The notes below the pieces were generated by a model, which saw only the letters and a program-made list of their open reading frames with translations, was not told the origin of the DNA and made no database searches. Shown here one piece after another: positions 1 through 7,451 of a stretch of DNA of 29,301 nt (within the stretch, counting starts at the first letter, position 1; each line of letters opens with the position of its first letter). Position numbers and translations under genes: made by a program. The stretch spans positions 1 through 29,301 of the forward strand of contig CBDUST010000015.1 of NCBI GenBank assembly GCA_965369945.1, read 5' to 3'. This DNA is from JADFNO01 sp965369945. GTDB taxonomy: Bacteria; Planctomycetota; Phycisphaerae; Phycisphaerales; SM1A02.

Positions 1-27
1 CGCCTTGACTCTTCGTTAATAACGACA

Positions 28-360
28 GTGATTGACGATATCGAAGAGTTGGTGGAACTGCTTCGCTCCCTTCCCGAACTGAACACCTTCTCGGAGTTCT
101 TTCAGGAGCGGGCGCGCGCGATGGAGGATACGGTCGTGGATCACGATCGCATCGCGGCGCTTGCGATGAATTTCTTCGGCCGAGATCTTGATAAACTCGA
201 TCAAGAGGAGAGAGACAATGCTTGTGATTCCGTTGCAGTTCGCTTCGGTATCGATCCGCCGAGGTACGCCCACGATCTAATCGGTGCGCCCGAGGCAGTC
301 ATTGATGCCGTGCGCTGGCGGCTCCAGCATCTCCGCGCCGTGCTAGAGATGCTGCGCTGA
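28..360 (+). CDS. Small acidic protein of unknown function, possibly 5'-truncated by the window edge
   Basis: I do not recognise this 110-residue protein. It is rich in charged residues and looks largely helical, with no membrane segment, Cys pair or catalytic motif. The listed start is a GTG at 28, but the same frame stays open through codons 1-27 with no stop, so the true start may lie left of the window and this may be the C-terminal part of a longer protein. It runs toward the recombinase-like ORF at 378-764 on the other strand. A weak 6-bp inverted repeat (359-364 with 377-382) lies between the two ends and has no T-run. The frame choice rests on openness and length only; an 85-residue ORF on the other strand is probably its shadow. 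Confidence 0.5.
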   Translation: MIDDIEELVELLRSLPELNTFSEFFQERARAMEDTVVDHDRIAALAMNFFGRDLDKLDQEERDNACDSVAVRFGIDPPRYAHDLIGAPEAVIDAVRWRLQHLRAVLEMLR

Positions 361-377
361 TGAGAATCACCGTACGC

Positions 378-764
378 TCATCTGTCGCAACGTTGACGCG
401 TACGTCGACCGTTTGGTGATGCCTTCTTGGCGATCTCAACCACGACTGTCTTCGTGATCGCTGTCGTATGGCTGTCCAATCCGATCGGTAGGATTCGGAG
501 CTTTATCGCGGCTCGCTTGTTTGGATGATCGATCACGACGCCGTTCACACACCGTCGAAGCGTAGTCCGGCGCTGATCGAGTGAGCCGTGGTGTAGCGTC
601 GAATCGAGGCTCGCGGCGAAGGCGATCGTCTCAGCAACAAGCTCCTGAACGTCATCCTCTTCCAACAAAGCCTGATCGAGTGAAGTGAGCTGTAATTCAA
701 TGGTGTCCCGCTCGACACTGGACCACGGACCAGGGTACCACCGAGGCTTCCTATATAGAGTCAC
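378..764 (-). pseudogene. Probable C-terminal remnant of a serine recombinase
   Basis: The 128-residue ORF resembles the region after the zinc-ribbon of large serine recombinases. It has a helical stretch of the form 'I..QL..LD.AL', then 'LRRCVNGVVIDHP' followed by a strand ending 'LRILP', which is how many such recombinases end. Nothing of the N-terminal resolvase catalytic domain (nucleophilic Ser, Arg cluster) is present. The only start, a GTG at 764, overlaps the stop of the FG-GAP gene. The frame continues upstream into that gene, so the N-terminus is not natural. I infer a decayed fragment from an integrated element. It could also be an unrelated small gene, since the match is short and judged by eye. 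Confidence 0.38.
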
Positions 765-2572
765 GACGAGCTCGGCATATGGTTCAGGCGGATGAGCCGG
801 TCCACCGCGAGGTCATGATGCGTCTCCTTGACGCCGTCGGGCCAGTGAATCGTCAGCTCGTCGACCATCCTCGCCTCACCGAGGCCAAAGTGCAGGTCGG
901 TGTGATGTTGTGACAGATAGGATCCGCCCGCCCCAAGCTGGGCGTTCTGAACCCGGTCACCCGTTCGCAGCTCGATCCGAGCGCCCAACGCGAACGTGTT
1001 GCCCCCGGCTTGTCGTAGCCGCAGGGTGATCCAATGCCCGGCATCGCTCGACACGTTGTGGAGCAGGATCGGCTGACCTCCGTGCACCATGATGGCTAGA
1101 TCGACTCTGCCATCGCCGTCGTAATCTGCATGCGCGCCCCCGCGCCCGACGATTGCCTCGGCAAGGCGTGGGCAGGCCTGTTTGGCCATCTCGAAGAATC
1201 CCTCGTGCGGCTGCTGCCGGAACAATTGCACGTGTTGCCGCTTCAGGCGCGTGTGATCCTCCGGCATCTCCAACGTATTGCCATTGACGACCCACAAATC
1301 CAGAGCACCATCGTTATCGAAGTCGGCGAAGCCGGTGGACCAGCCGACCATCTTCAGTGAAATCTGGCCTAAGCCGACAGTGTCGGCAAAATCCATAAAA
1401 GAAAGCCGCGCGTTGCCGTCCTCGTCGGTCCAACCCTCGGAGGCCATGTTCTCGAACAGGGCGTTCTCCTGAGCGATCCAGTGGGTGACGAACAGATCGA
1501 GATCGCCGTCGTGTTCATAGTCGCCGACGGCCAATCCCATCGCTCCGCGATAATCTGCGGCGAGTGAGCTGGCGCCGATGTCAGCAAACGTCCCGTCGCC
1601 CATGTTGTGGTACACACCATTCGATGAAATATCATTGGCGACATAGAGATCAACGAGCCCATCGTTGTCAAAATCGAACCAGGCGGCCCCGAGTGATCGA
1701 CCGGAAGCGTTGGCTACGCCGGCGAGGTTGGCCACGTCGGTGAACGTGCCGTCACCGTTGTTTCGAAAGAGGCTGTTGCTCTGCGGTGGATAGGATGAGG
1801 GATTGATTGTGTAGGGGATCTCTGATCCGTATTGCCGCGCGGATCGTGCCTGATCTTCACTGCGATACTCGAACCGCACGTAATTGCAGACGTAAAGGTC
1901 GATCCAACCATCGTTGTCGTAATCCGCCCAGGCGCAGCCGGCACTGAAACGATTGTCCCCGACTCCCGCGGGCTGCGTGACTTCAACGAACGTTCCGTCG
2001 CCGTTGTTTCGGTACAACGCGTTCGCGCCGAAGCAGGTGATATAGAGGTCCAGATCACCGTCGTTGTCATAATCACCCCAAGCGGCGCCGAGACCGAAGC
2101 AGGCGCGATCGACTCTCGCCTGTTTGGACACGTCGGTGAATCGGCCGTTGCCGTCGTTGCGATACAGGGCGCAGCGACCTTGCGACGTGTCCGGGGGAAT
2201 CTCTTGCTGGATCGAGCCGTGGAAGTTCACGAGGAAGAGATCCGGATCACCGTCGTTGTCGTAGTCGCCCCATGCGATCCCTGATCCCATGTCTTCGGGC
2301 AGCAGAGATTGACGCGTCGCCGGGAAATGTCGGAAGTCAATTCCCGCCTCAGCCGTAACATCCGCAAAATAGAAACGGACCATATCCGCTGAAACCTCCC
2401 GGCTCAGAATGTTGGTCAGTCCCTCGATCGATCCGTCAGGATTGGGTGCGGCTGGATCGTCTCGTTTACTTCCCAGGGCGATGAGGGAACTTGCCGCCAC
2501 CACAACGACGGCGCAGGGAACACCCCATCGCAACATGAGGACGTAACGCTTATTCAGACGCGCCTTGGACAT
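761..2572 (-). CDS. FG-GAP/VCBS repeat protein with C-terminal ASPIC/UnbV domain
   Basis: This 603-residue protein begins with a basic stretch and a single hydrophobic segment (about residues 13-33), a signal or membrane anchor that sends the rest outside the cytoplasm. It is followed by at least seven calcium-binding FG-GAP/VCBS motifs of the type D-[YF]-[DE]-x-D-G-x-x-D-L (for example DYDNDGDPDLFL and DFDNDGALDLWV), which normally build a beta-propeller. The last 90 or so residues match the ASPIC/UnbV domain ('GARIELRTGDR', 'GAGGSYLSQ', 'HFGLG', 'IHWPDG'). Such proteins are common on planctomycete cell surfaces and are generally of unknown role. An AAGGTG sits upstream of the ATG, which overlaps the end of the multihaem cytochrome gene by 23 bases, so the two are probably co-translated. 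No enzymatic role can be assigned. Confidence 0.9.
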   Translation of the reverse strand: MSKARLNKRYVLMLRWGVPCAVVVVAASSLIALGSKRDDPAAPNPDGSIEGLTNILSREVSADMVRFYFADVTAEAGIDFRHFPATRQSLLPEDMGSGIAWGDYDNDGDPDLFLVNFHGSIQQEIPPDTSQGRCALYRNDGNGRFTDVSKQARVDRACFGLGAAWGDYDNDGDLDLYITCFGANALYRNNGDGTFVEVTQPAGVGDNRFSAGCAWADYDNDGWIDLYVCNYVRFEYRSEDQARSARQYGSEIPYTINPSSYPPQSNSLFRNNGDGTFTDVANLAGVANASGRSLGAAWFDFDNDGLVDLYVANDISSNGVYHNMGDGTFADIGASSLAADYRGAMGLAVGDYEHDGDLDLFVTHWIAQENALFENMASEGWTDEDGNARLSFMDFADTVGLGQISLKMVGWSTGFADFDNDGALDLWVVNGNTLEMPEDHTRLKRQHVQLFRQQPHEGFFEMAKQACPRLAEAIVGRGGAHADYDGDGRVDLAIMVHGGQPILLHNVSSDAGHWITLRLRQAGGNTFALGARIELRTGDRVQNAQLGAGGSYLSQHHTDLHFGLGEARMVDELTIHWPDGVKETHHDLAVDRLIRLNHMPSSS

Positions 2573-4901
2573 CCGCGAGCACCTTTATCACGGTCGAAGT
2601 GCGAGTGAGCTCGACAATCGGCGAGCGAACGCCCGCATCGATCCCGTACACGGTGTCGAGGAATTCCGGATTGGCCTTGCGATACCAGAGGATCGCGGTC
2701 GCCGTTATTGAATCGGGCTCCCCTTCGTTGGGCGCTTCGATCCTGTAATTCTCCGTGCGCTTTGCGGGCAAGGTCCGCTCGGTGCTGTCCGACACTCGAC
2801 CGCGCGCCATCGATGGACACCGGAATTGCACTTCAACCGTATCAGTAACGCCAGGATAAAGAGTGCGTTTGTAGCTGGCGCCGACCAGATCCCAGAGATT
2901 GTGGCGATCAATCGGCTCACCGCGACGATCGAACACATCCGCTTTCAAGAGAACTTGGGGCTCGATGATCTTTCCCGACTCGTCGAGTTCGCCGGTGTGG
3001 TGAAGCACGGTGCCGGCGCTATCGGTCACGATCAGTTCCACCCAGCTCTCGATCATGTCCAACGGCCCGGTGGGGAACTCGTGGCCGGTCTTGTTGTTGG
3101 TGAGCACCACCTGCAAGGAGACTTCCTCGCCGGCTTTGACCTGCTTCGGCGCTGCAATGTACATGCGCACGACCGGACCGCTCGTCCATTTGTGCGCGAT
3201 TTCGGGAATCTCGATTTCCCCGCGCAGCCACTGCTCGGTCATTGCGGTATGAACTTCGGCTCCTTGAAGCTGATGAAGCAGCGGGATGTATTGATTGGAG
3301 GCCAGATGACGGTGGCTTCGATGTTTTCGGTCCCCGGCCGAACGGTTGTAATCGGTGACGTCGCCTCGGGCCGGATCATTGCTATCCACCAAAGGCATGT
3401 GACATTCTCGGCAACTGACGGTCTTGTTCGGATTGTCCGGGTGGTTCCAACGGCTGTTCTTCCAACTGTCGTATTGATTCTGCCCCTGCACCTTCCCGAT
3501 GTCGGTGTTCACGATCTCGTCGATGTACTGCTTGTGGCAGGCCGCGCAGAACTCCGGCGTCTTGTAGAGCGATCGTGAATAGCTCGAAACGTGATGCTTC
3601 GGATACGTGCGAATGAGAAAGTCGCTCAGGAACTTGGCGACGGACCCTTCCTTGAGCTCATAGACGTATCGCGGCGGCGGATCAATCGTGTAATCGCCGT
3701 TGCCCTGCACGTCGGTCTGCACGATGCTGTGGCACACCAAGCAGGACAACCCCTCGTCGGCGCCCTCAACGCTGAGCGTGATGTTCCCGCTGTTCTTCGC
3801 CCCGCTGAACAACGCGATTGGATCGTGGCATCCGGCGCAGTATCTCGTGTGCTCGGGCGATGTTTCCTTGGCCATCAGTTCCTGCACGCGCTGGAACATG
3901 TCGTCCATCGACGAGTAGCGGTGGGCGCTGGGCAGCCATTCCTTGTAGATCTCGTTATGACAGCCGCTGGTTCCGCATCCGGCCGAGCCGGCCAGCGCAC
4001 GCGGGTCAATCGCGCCGCGTCGCTTCACGTCATCGACAGCGCCGGACAGGATCGCGTCAATCTCTTTTACTTGCTCGACGGTGAGGTTCAGGTTCCCTGC
4101 ACATTGCCTTATTTGGGCGAAGAGCCCGATCGGTTCGCGCTCGATCTTCTTGAACGCGGCCAGGTATGCCGAGCGAGATTGGTCCCCCACAACCTGCAGC
4201 ACGCGATCCTGAACCTGATTGTGCCACTGTGACTGATCGACCCTGGCCAAGCTGGGCGAGAAAGGACGATCCTCGCCGAACCTCCAGTTGTAGTCGTCCG
4301 AAAAACCCTGCTTCAGTTGCGGATCGGTGTACATCCCCGCCCAAACAGCACACAACACGACCAGCACGCCGCCGGTGGAGACACTCCGAACGTAGAACGA
4401 TCGCCGAGCGCTGCGCAGCAACCGAAGCGCGTCGGGATTTTTCACCTTTCGAACGATCACGGTCGCGAGGTGCACGATGATGAACGCCAGCATGGCCAGG
4501 CCGGTGATCAGGTGAACAAGGTCCCATGTGTAGCTCATTCGCGGCCCGATCAGGCCCTGCCACGTCACGACGAACCCGCTGACGACACAGGCGAGCAGCA
4601 TCGCTGTGGATATGTACCCGAGCAGTTGATAGTGACTGAGCTTGCCCCTGCGGCGCACCCGCCAGTGCCTGATCACATACCACGTAACCGGAACCAGCAT
4701 TGCCAGGCCGACCACCGTGTGTACGAGGACGCTGAGTTGGCTGAACGCGTTGAACGGTACGAGGTAAATCACCAAGCCGCTGATCGAGAGAAACAGCAGC
4801 AGGCCTCCGGTGATCCCGGCAAGACGGGATCGCCATTCAGCCACGGCGTTCACCCGAGCTCCGGTCTCGGACGCGACGATGTTGAGTTGATTTCTGCTCA
4901 A
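2550..4901 (-). CDS. Membrane multihaem cytochrome: b-type membrane domain fused to penta-haem c domain
   Basis: With the TTG start at 4901 the protein has 783 residues. The N-terminal third has about five membrane helices (roughly 29-48, 56-77, 94-115, 126-150, 174-190). His residues at 61, 79, 130 and 144 sit at helix ends, as in a di-haem b bundle. The periplasmic part carries one CX4CH site (309-315) and four CXXCH sites: CAGCH 355, CLVCH 387, CAACH 452 and CRECH 497. The C-terminal beta domain has the 'TGHEFPTG' motif seen in cytochrome c554-like multihaem proteins. It probably moves electrons between the quinone pool and periplasmic partners. The start is chosen because AGGAGG lies 6 bases upstream of the TTG; an ATG at 4955 in the same frame has no comparable site. 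Function beyond electron transfer is unknown. Confidence 0.88.
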   Translation of the reverse strand: MSRNQLNIVASETGARVNAVAEWRSRLAGITGGLLLFLSISGLVIYLVPFNAFSQLSVLVHTVVGLAMLVPVTWYVIRHWRVRRRGKLSHYQLLGYISTAMLLACVVSGFVVTWQGLIGPRMSYTWDLVHLITGLAMLAFIIVHLATVIVRKVKNPDALRLLRSARRSFYVRSVSTGGVLVVLCAVWAGMYTDPQLKQGFSDDYNWRFGEDRPFSPSLARVDQSQWHNQVQDRVLQVVGDQSRSAYLAAFKKIEREPIGLFAQIRQCAGNLNLTVEQVKEIDAILSGAVDDVKRRGAIDPRALAGSAGCGTSGCHNEIYKEWLPSAHRYSSMDDMFQRVQELMAKETSPEHTRYCAGCHDPIALFSGAKNSGNITLSVEGADEGLSCLVCHSIVQTDVQGNGDYTIDPPPRYVYELKEGSVAKFLSDFLIRTYPKHHVSSYSRSLYKTPEFCAACHKQYIDEIVNTDIGKVQGQNQYDSWKNSRWNHPDNPNKTVSCRECHMPLVDSNDPARGDVTDYNRSAGDRKHRSHRHLASNQYIPLLHQLQGAEVHTAMTEQWLRGEIEIPEIAHKWTSGPVVRMYIAAPKQVKAGEEVSLQVVLTNNKTGHEFPTGPLDMIESWVELIVTDSAGTVLHHTGELDESGKIIEPQVLLKADVFDRRGEPIDRHNLWDLVGASYKRTLYPGVTDTVEVQFRCPSMARGRVSDSTERTLPAKRTENYRIEAPNEGEPDSITATAILWYRKANPEFLDTVYGIDAGVRSPIVELTRTSTVIKVLADVQGASE

Positions 4902-4907
4902 GATTGT

Positions 4908-4913
4908 CCTCCT
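4908..4913 (-). promoter_or_regulatory. Perfect Shine-Dalgarno fixing a TTG start
   Basis: The minus strand reads AGGAGG, then six bases, then TTG (4901-4899), in frame with the multihaem cytochrome. It supports the TTG over the upstream in-frame ATG at 4955. Confidence 0.8.
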
Positions 4914-5142
4914 GCTCCTGATCCGGGCTCGTTCACCCGCGTCGCGACTGCACAAGGCCGGCCTTCCCCCGCTCGTTGAAGATGTCGGGCCGATGGTTTA
5001 TCGGTCCATCGGTGCATCGGGCGGTCTGCCGCGCGGTCCGCGGCGAACCATGGTGCTCCGCCGGGTGAGTCACGGTGTGCAACGCATACTCCCCGGTCAG
5101 GGTGATCATCGGCGAGCAGCCCTCCTACGCGATAATAGGATC

Positions 5143-5172
5143 AATATATCACAATATAGCCTCCAGGTTCAA
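5143..5172 (-). promoter_or_regulatory. Candidate sigma-70-type promoter for the multihaem cytochrome
   Basis: On the minus strand TTGAAC (5172-5167) and TATATT (5148-5143) are separated by 18 bases, within the most AT-rich patch of the gap. It would give a leader of roughly 230 bases before the TTG start. This is seen by pattern only. If real, the cytochrome and FG-GAP genes can be transcribed apart from the CoxIII-like gene. Confidence 0.3.
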
Positions 5173-5262
5173 GACCACAAGCTCCCTTTTGCCAGTTCTT
5201 GTCTGCTTTGTTGCCTGCCTGGAACCACCGGTGAGCCTGACCGCCCCGTTGCGATCACACCT

Positions 5263-6621
5263 TCAGCGAATGAGATAGAACAACGGGAAAAGGAAGATCC
5301 AGATCAGATCGACGATGTGCCAATAGAGGCCACCGAGATCGACCGGGGCGAAATAGCTGCTGCTGAAGTGGCCCCATAGGGAGCGGAACATGAGCCACCC
5401 GATCAAGCCCAGTCCGGCGATCACGTGGAGGCCGTGCAGGCCTGTCATAACGAAGTAGTACGCAAAGAACAGATGCGCGTTTGCTGGGCGTTCGGGATCG
5501 ACGCTTTGATGAATAGGCGATGCGGCCGTCAAATGCGACGGTGGCGGGGCGTCCTCGTGTGCAGCTAGCATTGATGCGTTGAGGCCGGATGGGGCGCTGC
5601 GCGCTTGTGGAATACTCGATGCGGGAATCCAGAACTCTTCCTTGGCCGGCTCGACAGCTGATTCGTCCACAGCTGCAACGTCCGTAATCGCGACGTCTGC
5701 CGGCGCAGCTTCATCAGGTACCGTATCTTGATTTATCGCGACATTGTCCGCCTCGGCTTCTTCTTGGGTTGTGTCTTTAGCCGTATCCGGAGCGATCGGT
5801 ATCTGAAAGCTTTTGACGAACGCGATGACATCGATGATATCTTGATCGGTGAGCAGTGGATTGCCGCCCCTAGCCGGCATTGCCATACCGGTGGTGTTGA
5901 GTGGATCGTCTATGGTTCGCCCCACTTTGACGTAATCGAGAAGCTGTCGGTCGTCGCGCGTCTGGATGAACTCACTTGAACGTATGTCTCGGCCTTGGCC
6001 GGTGACTCCCTCACCGGCAACGCCGTGGCATGAGCGGCAGGTACCGTTCCAGATCTTCGCAGCGTTGGCCAAGTTGGCCGGCGCGAATGCTGTCGTGGAA
6101 CCGGATGCAGCGAGTTCAACGCCATGGGGAATCTGGTAGAACTTTGTTCCCCAAACAAGGTTCTCGTGGAATTTATGCTCGTATTCGACGGATTTGACGG
6201 CCATGAAGATCACACCGCACACGAAAGTCGCTCCCAATGCGATGATGACCGGCCATCGGCGATTACGTTGAACGTAGGTGACCGCGGTCGCCATGGAGAT
6301 ACTGCTGACGATCAGCACAACAGTGTTCGCGGCCCCCCACTTCACATCAAGGAATCCCTTTGCGCCCACCCAGGCAAAGATTTCCGGATGATTGCCGCGA
6401 AAGACGGCGTAGGCGCAGAACAATCCGCCGAATAGCAACACTTCCGTTGCTAGGAAGAGCCACATGCCCAGCTTGGCGGCTTCGTATTGCTGTGGCATGG
6501 TGTCGAAGTGGGGGGCCAGTTGTGGCAACCGATGATGAGCGTCGCTGTGGTCTACCGTAGCCGTGGTGACTTGCTTCGCGTCGCTAGCCGGTGGTTGGAG
6601 TGCGAGGTTGGTAGCGGTCAT
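5263..6621 (-). CDS. Haem-copper oxidase subunit III/NorE-like protein with an inserted cytochrome c domain
   Basis: This 452-residue protein is a five-helix CoxIII/NorE fold split by a cytochrome c domain. Helices lie near 53-74 (with the subunit III-like 'WLFLATEVLLFGGLF'), 97-117, 124-143, 383-411 ('GLHGLHVIAG') and 428-450 ('YWHIVDLIWIFLFP'). Between helices three and four, residues about 183-275 form a class I cytochrome c with CRSCH (195-199) and a likely Met ligand at 246 or 248, then an Ala/Asp/Glu-rich linker to about 375. In subunit III topology that loop faces the periplasm, as haem c attachment requires. No subunit I or II is nearby. The nitrate-respiration setting makes a NorE-like role (partner of nitric oxide reductase) as likely as an oxidase role. 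It lies 56 bases downstream of the rrf2-type gene. The SD is weak. Confidence 0.87.
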   Translation of the reverse strand: MTATNLALQPPASDAKQVTTATVDHSDAHHRLPQLAPHFDTMPQQYEAAKLGMWLFLATEVLLFGGLFCAYAVFRGNHPEIFAWVGAKGFLDVKWGAANTVVLIVSSISMATAVTYVQRNRRWPVIIALGATFVCGVIFMAVKSVEYEHKFHENLVWGTKFYQIPHGVELAASGSTTAFAPANLANAAKIWNGTCRSCHGVAGEGVTGQGRDIRSSEFIQTRDDRQLLDYVKVGRTIDDPLNTTGMAMPARGGNPLLTDQDIIDVIAFVKSFQIPIAPDTAKDTTQEEAEADNVAINQDTVPDEAAPADVAITDVAAVDESAVEPAKEEFWIPASSIPQARSAPSGLNASMLAAHEDAPPPSHLTAASPIHQSVDPERPANAHLFFAYYFVMTGLHGLHVIAGLGLIGWLMFRSLWGHFSSSYFAPVDLGGLYWHIVDLIWIFLFPLFYLIR

Positions 6622-6677
6622 TGCAGATCCATTCGATCAGTCTGAGGTCGCTGGCGCCGGCGGGTGAGAAAAGGAGA

Positions 6678-7181
6678 CTACCGTCGAGGTGTGGTTGTTC
6701 GCGGTGCGCGATAGGACTGCCTCTGGCGTTTTGTCTTTCGCGTACGTGGTGGTCCGGGTCGCCGTCGGCCCTTGGTGGGGGTGATACGGAATACTTCAAA
6801 CGTAGTTTTGTGAAGAAGGTGATCCATGGCCTTCTTTACCGCGACTAGATTGTCGTGCAGCGGGCAGGGCTGCCCGACGCCGCATCGTCCCCCTCCGAAT
6901 GGGCAACTGTCATTGCTATCGACGCGCTCGAAGAGTTTGAACACGTCGTAGAGTTTGATCGTCTTGGGATCTCGGGCCAGCGCAGACCCACCGCCCGGTC
7001 CACGTGATCCGATCACAAGTCCGGCTTGTGAGAGCTGCGAGAGGATCTTCGCCACGAAAGGTTGCTGCAGCCCGCGCGAGTTCGCAACGTCGGCAGCGGA
7101 AAGCCGTGTGTCGCCCCCGTCGTAGACCTCGGCGAGTCGACTCATCACGGCGATGGCGTATTCGGTTTGTCGTCCGTACAT
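6678..7181 (-). CDS. Rrf2-family Fe-S transcriptional regulator (NsrR/IscR-like)
   Basis: This 167-residue winged-helix protein begins at the ATG at 7181 ('MYGRQTEYAIAVMSRLAEVY'), the usual Rrf2 N-terminus. An in-frame start at 7205 would add eight unlikely residues. The helix-turn-helix lies at about residues 27-55, with the wing at 'GSRGPGGGSALARDP'. Three Cys at 93, 100 and 106 ('CPFGGGRCGVGQPC') match the position of the cluster ligands in NsrR and IscR, so it probably binds a [2Fe-2S] or [4Fe-4S] cluster and senses nitric oxide, oxygen or Fe-S status. The C-terminus has an unusual basic, Pro/Arg/Thr-rich tail of about 30 residues. It is first in the minus-strand set and divergent from the nar operon, so it likely controls both from the shared gap. 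Confidence 0.88.
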   Translation of the reverse strand: MYGRQTEYAIAVMSRLAEVYDGGDTRLSAADVANSRGLQQPFVAKILSQLSQAGLVIGSRGPGGGSALARDPKTIKLYDVFKLFERVDSNDSCPFGGGRCGVGQPCPLHDNLVAVKKAMDHLLHKTTFEVFRITPTKGRRRPGPPRTRKTKRQRQSYRAPRTTTPRR

Positions 7182-7299
7182 CGACGGTTCCCGGCAGGGG
7201 AGCATTCAGCGTCCGGTGGCTCGGCGTAGGTCCTCTATCGGAGGACGGCCCCCGCATCGTAGACGAAATATCTACTATTGACGATAAAACGATCGAGAT

Positions 7300-7319
7300 T
7301 TCTGAATAATAATTCGGAA
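7300..7319. promoter_or_regulatory. Candidate operator: 20-bp near-perfect palindrome in the divergent gap
   Basis: The arms TTCTGAAT and ATTCGGAA are separated by AATA and pair at seven of eight positions, the eighth being T-G. It lies in the AT-rich part of the gap between the rrf2-type gene and the DUF59-nar operon. A TTGACG at 7278-7283 could be a -35 element whose -10 would overlap the palindrome. Size and symmetry suit a dimeric Rrf2 repressor. The match to any specific regulator is inference; it is not a clear FNR box. Confidence 0.45.
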
Positions 7320-7451
7320 TAATTGGTCTGAATATCTTGATTTATCATCCGGGTGCCGATAGATTCTCAACGGCTCGTGATCGGGCGGGATGATTGCCAG
7401 CAGAAGCACGCCCCAGCCGCCGAAAGCGAGCCCTGGTTCGGAGCATTTGTG

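Larger units (their letters stand above)
4902..5262. other. 361-base stretch without a convincing gene
   Basis: This stretch separates the CoxIII-like gene from the multihaem cytochrome gene on the minus strand. It contains the SD site and a candidate promoter in a locally AT-rich patch (about 5130-5160), described separately. A 128-codon plus-strand ORF here has no recognisable domain and runs into the antisense of the CoxIII-like gene, so I do not call it. No terminator hairpin with a T-run was seen. Confidence 0.6.

Noticed and set aside
359..382. GATGAG/CTCATC inverted repeat as a terminator
   Set aside because: The 6-bp stem has a 12-base loop and no T-run; it could be chance.
5138..5155. 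CRP/FNR-like motif 'gatcaatatatcacaa'
   Set aside because: The two half-sites are in direct rather than inverted order, so no dimer site is formed; the patch is better read as a promoter.
4993..5379. 128-codon plus-strand ORF in the gap beside the CoxIII-like gene
   Set aside because: It has no domain, and its second part is antisense to the CoxIII-like gene.
7338..7350. TTGAT-like half site resembling an FNR box in the divergent gap
   Set aside because: The second half (ATCA) follows after two bases rather than the four-base spacing with ATCAA, so it does not fit the FNR/DNR pattern.
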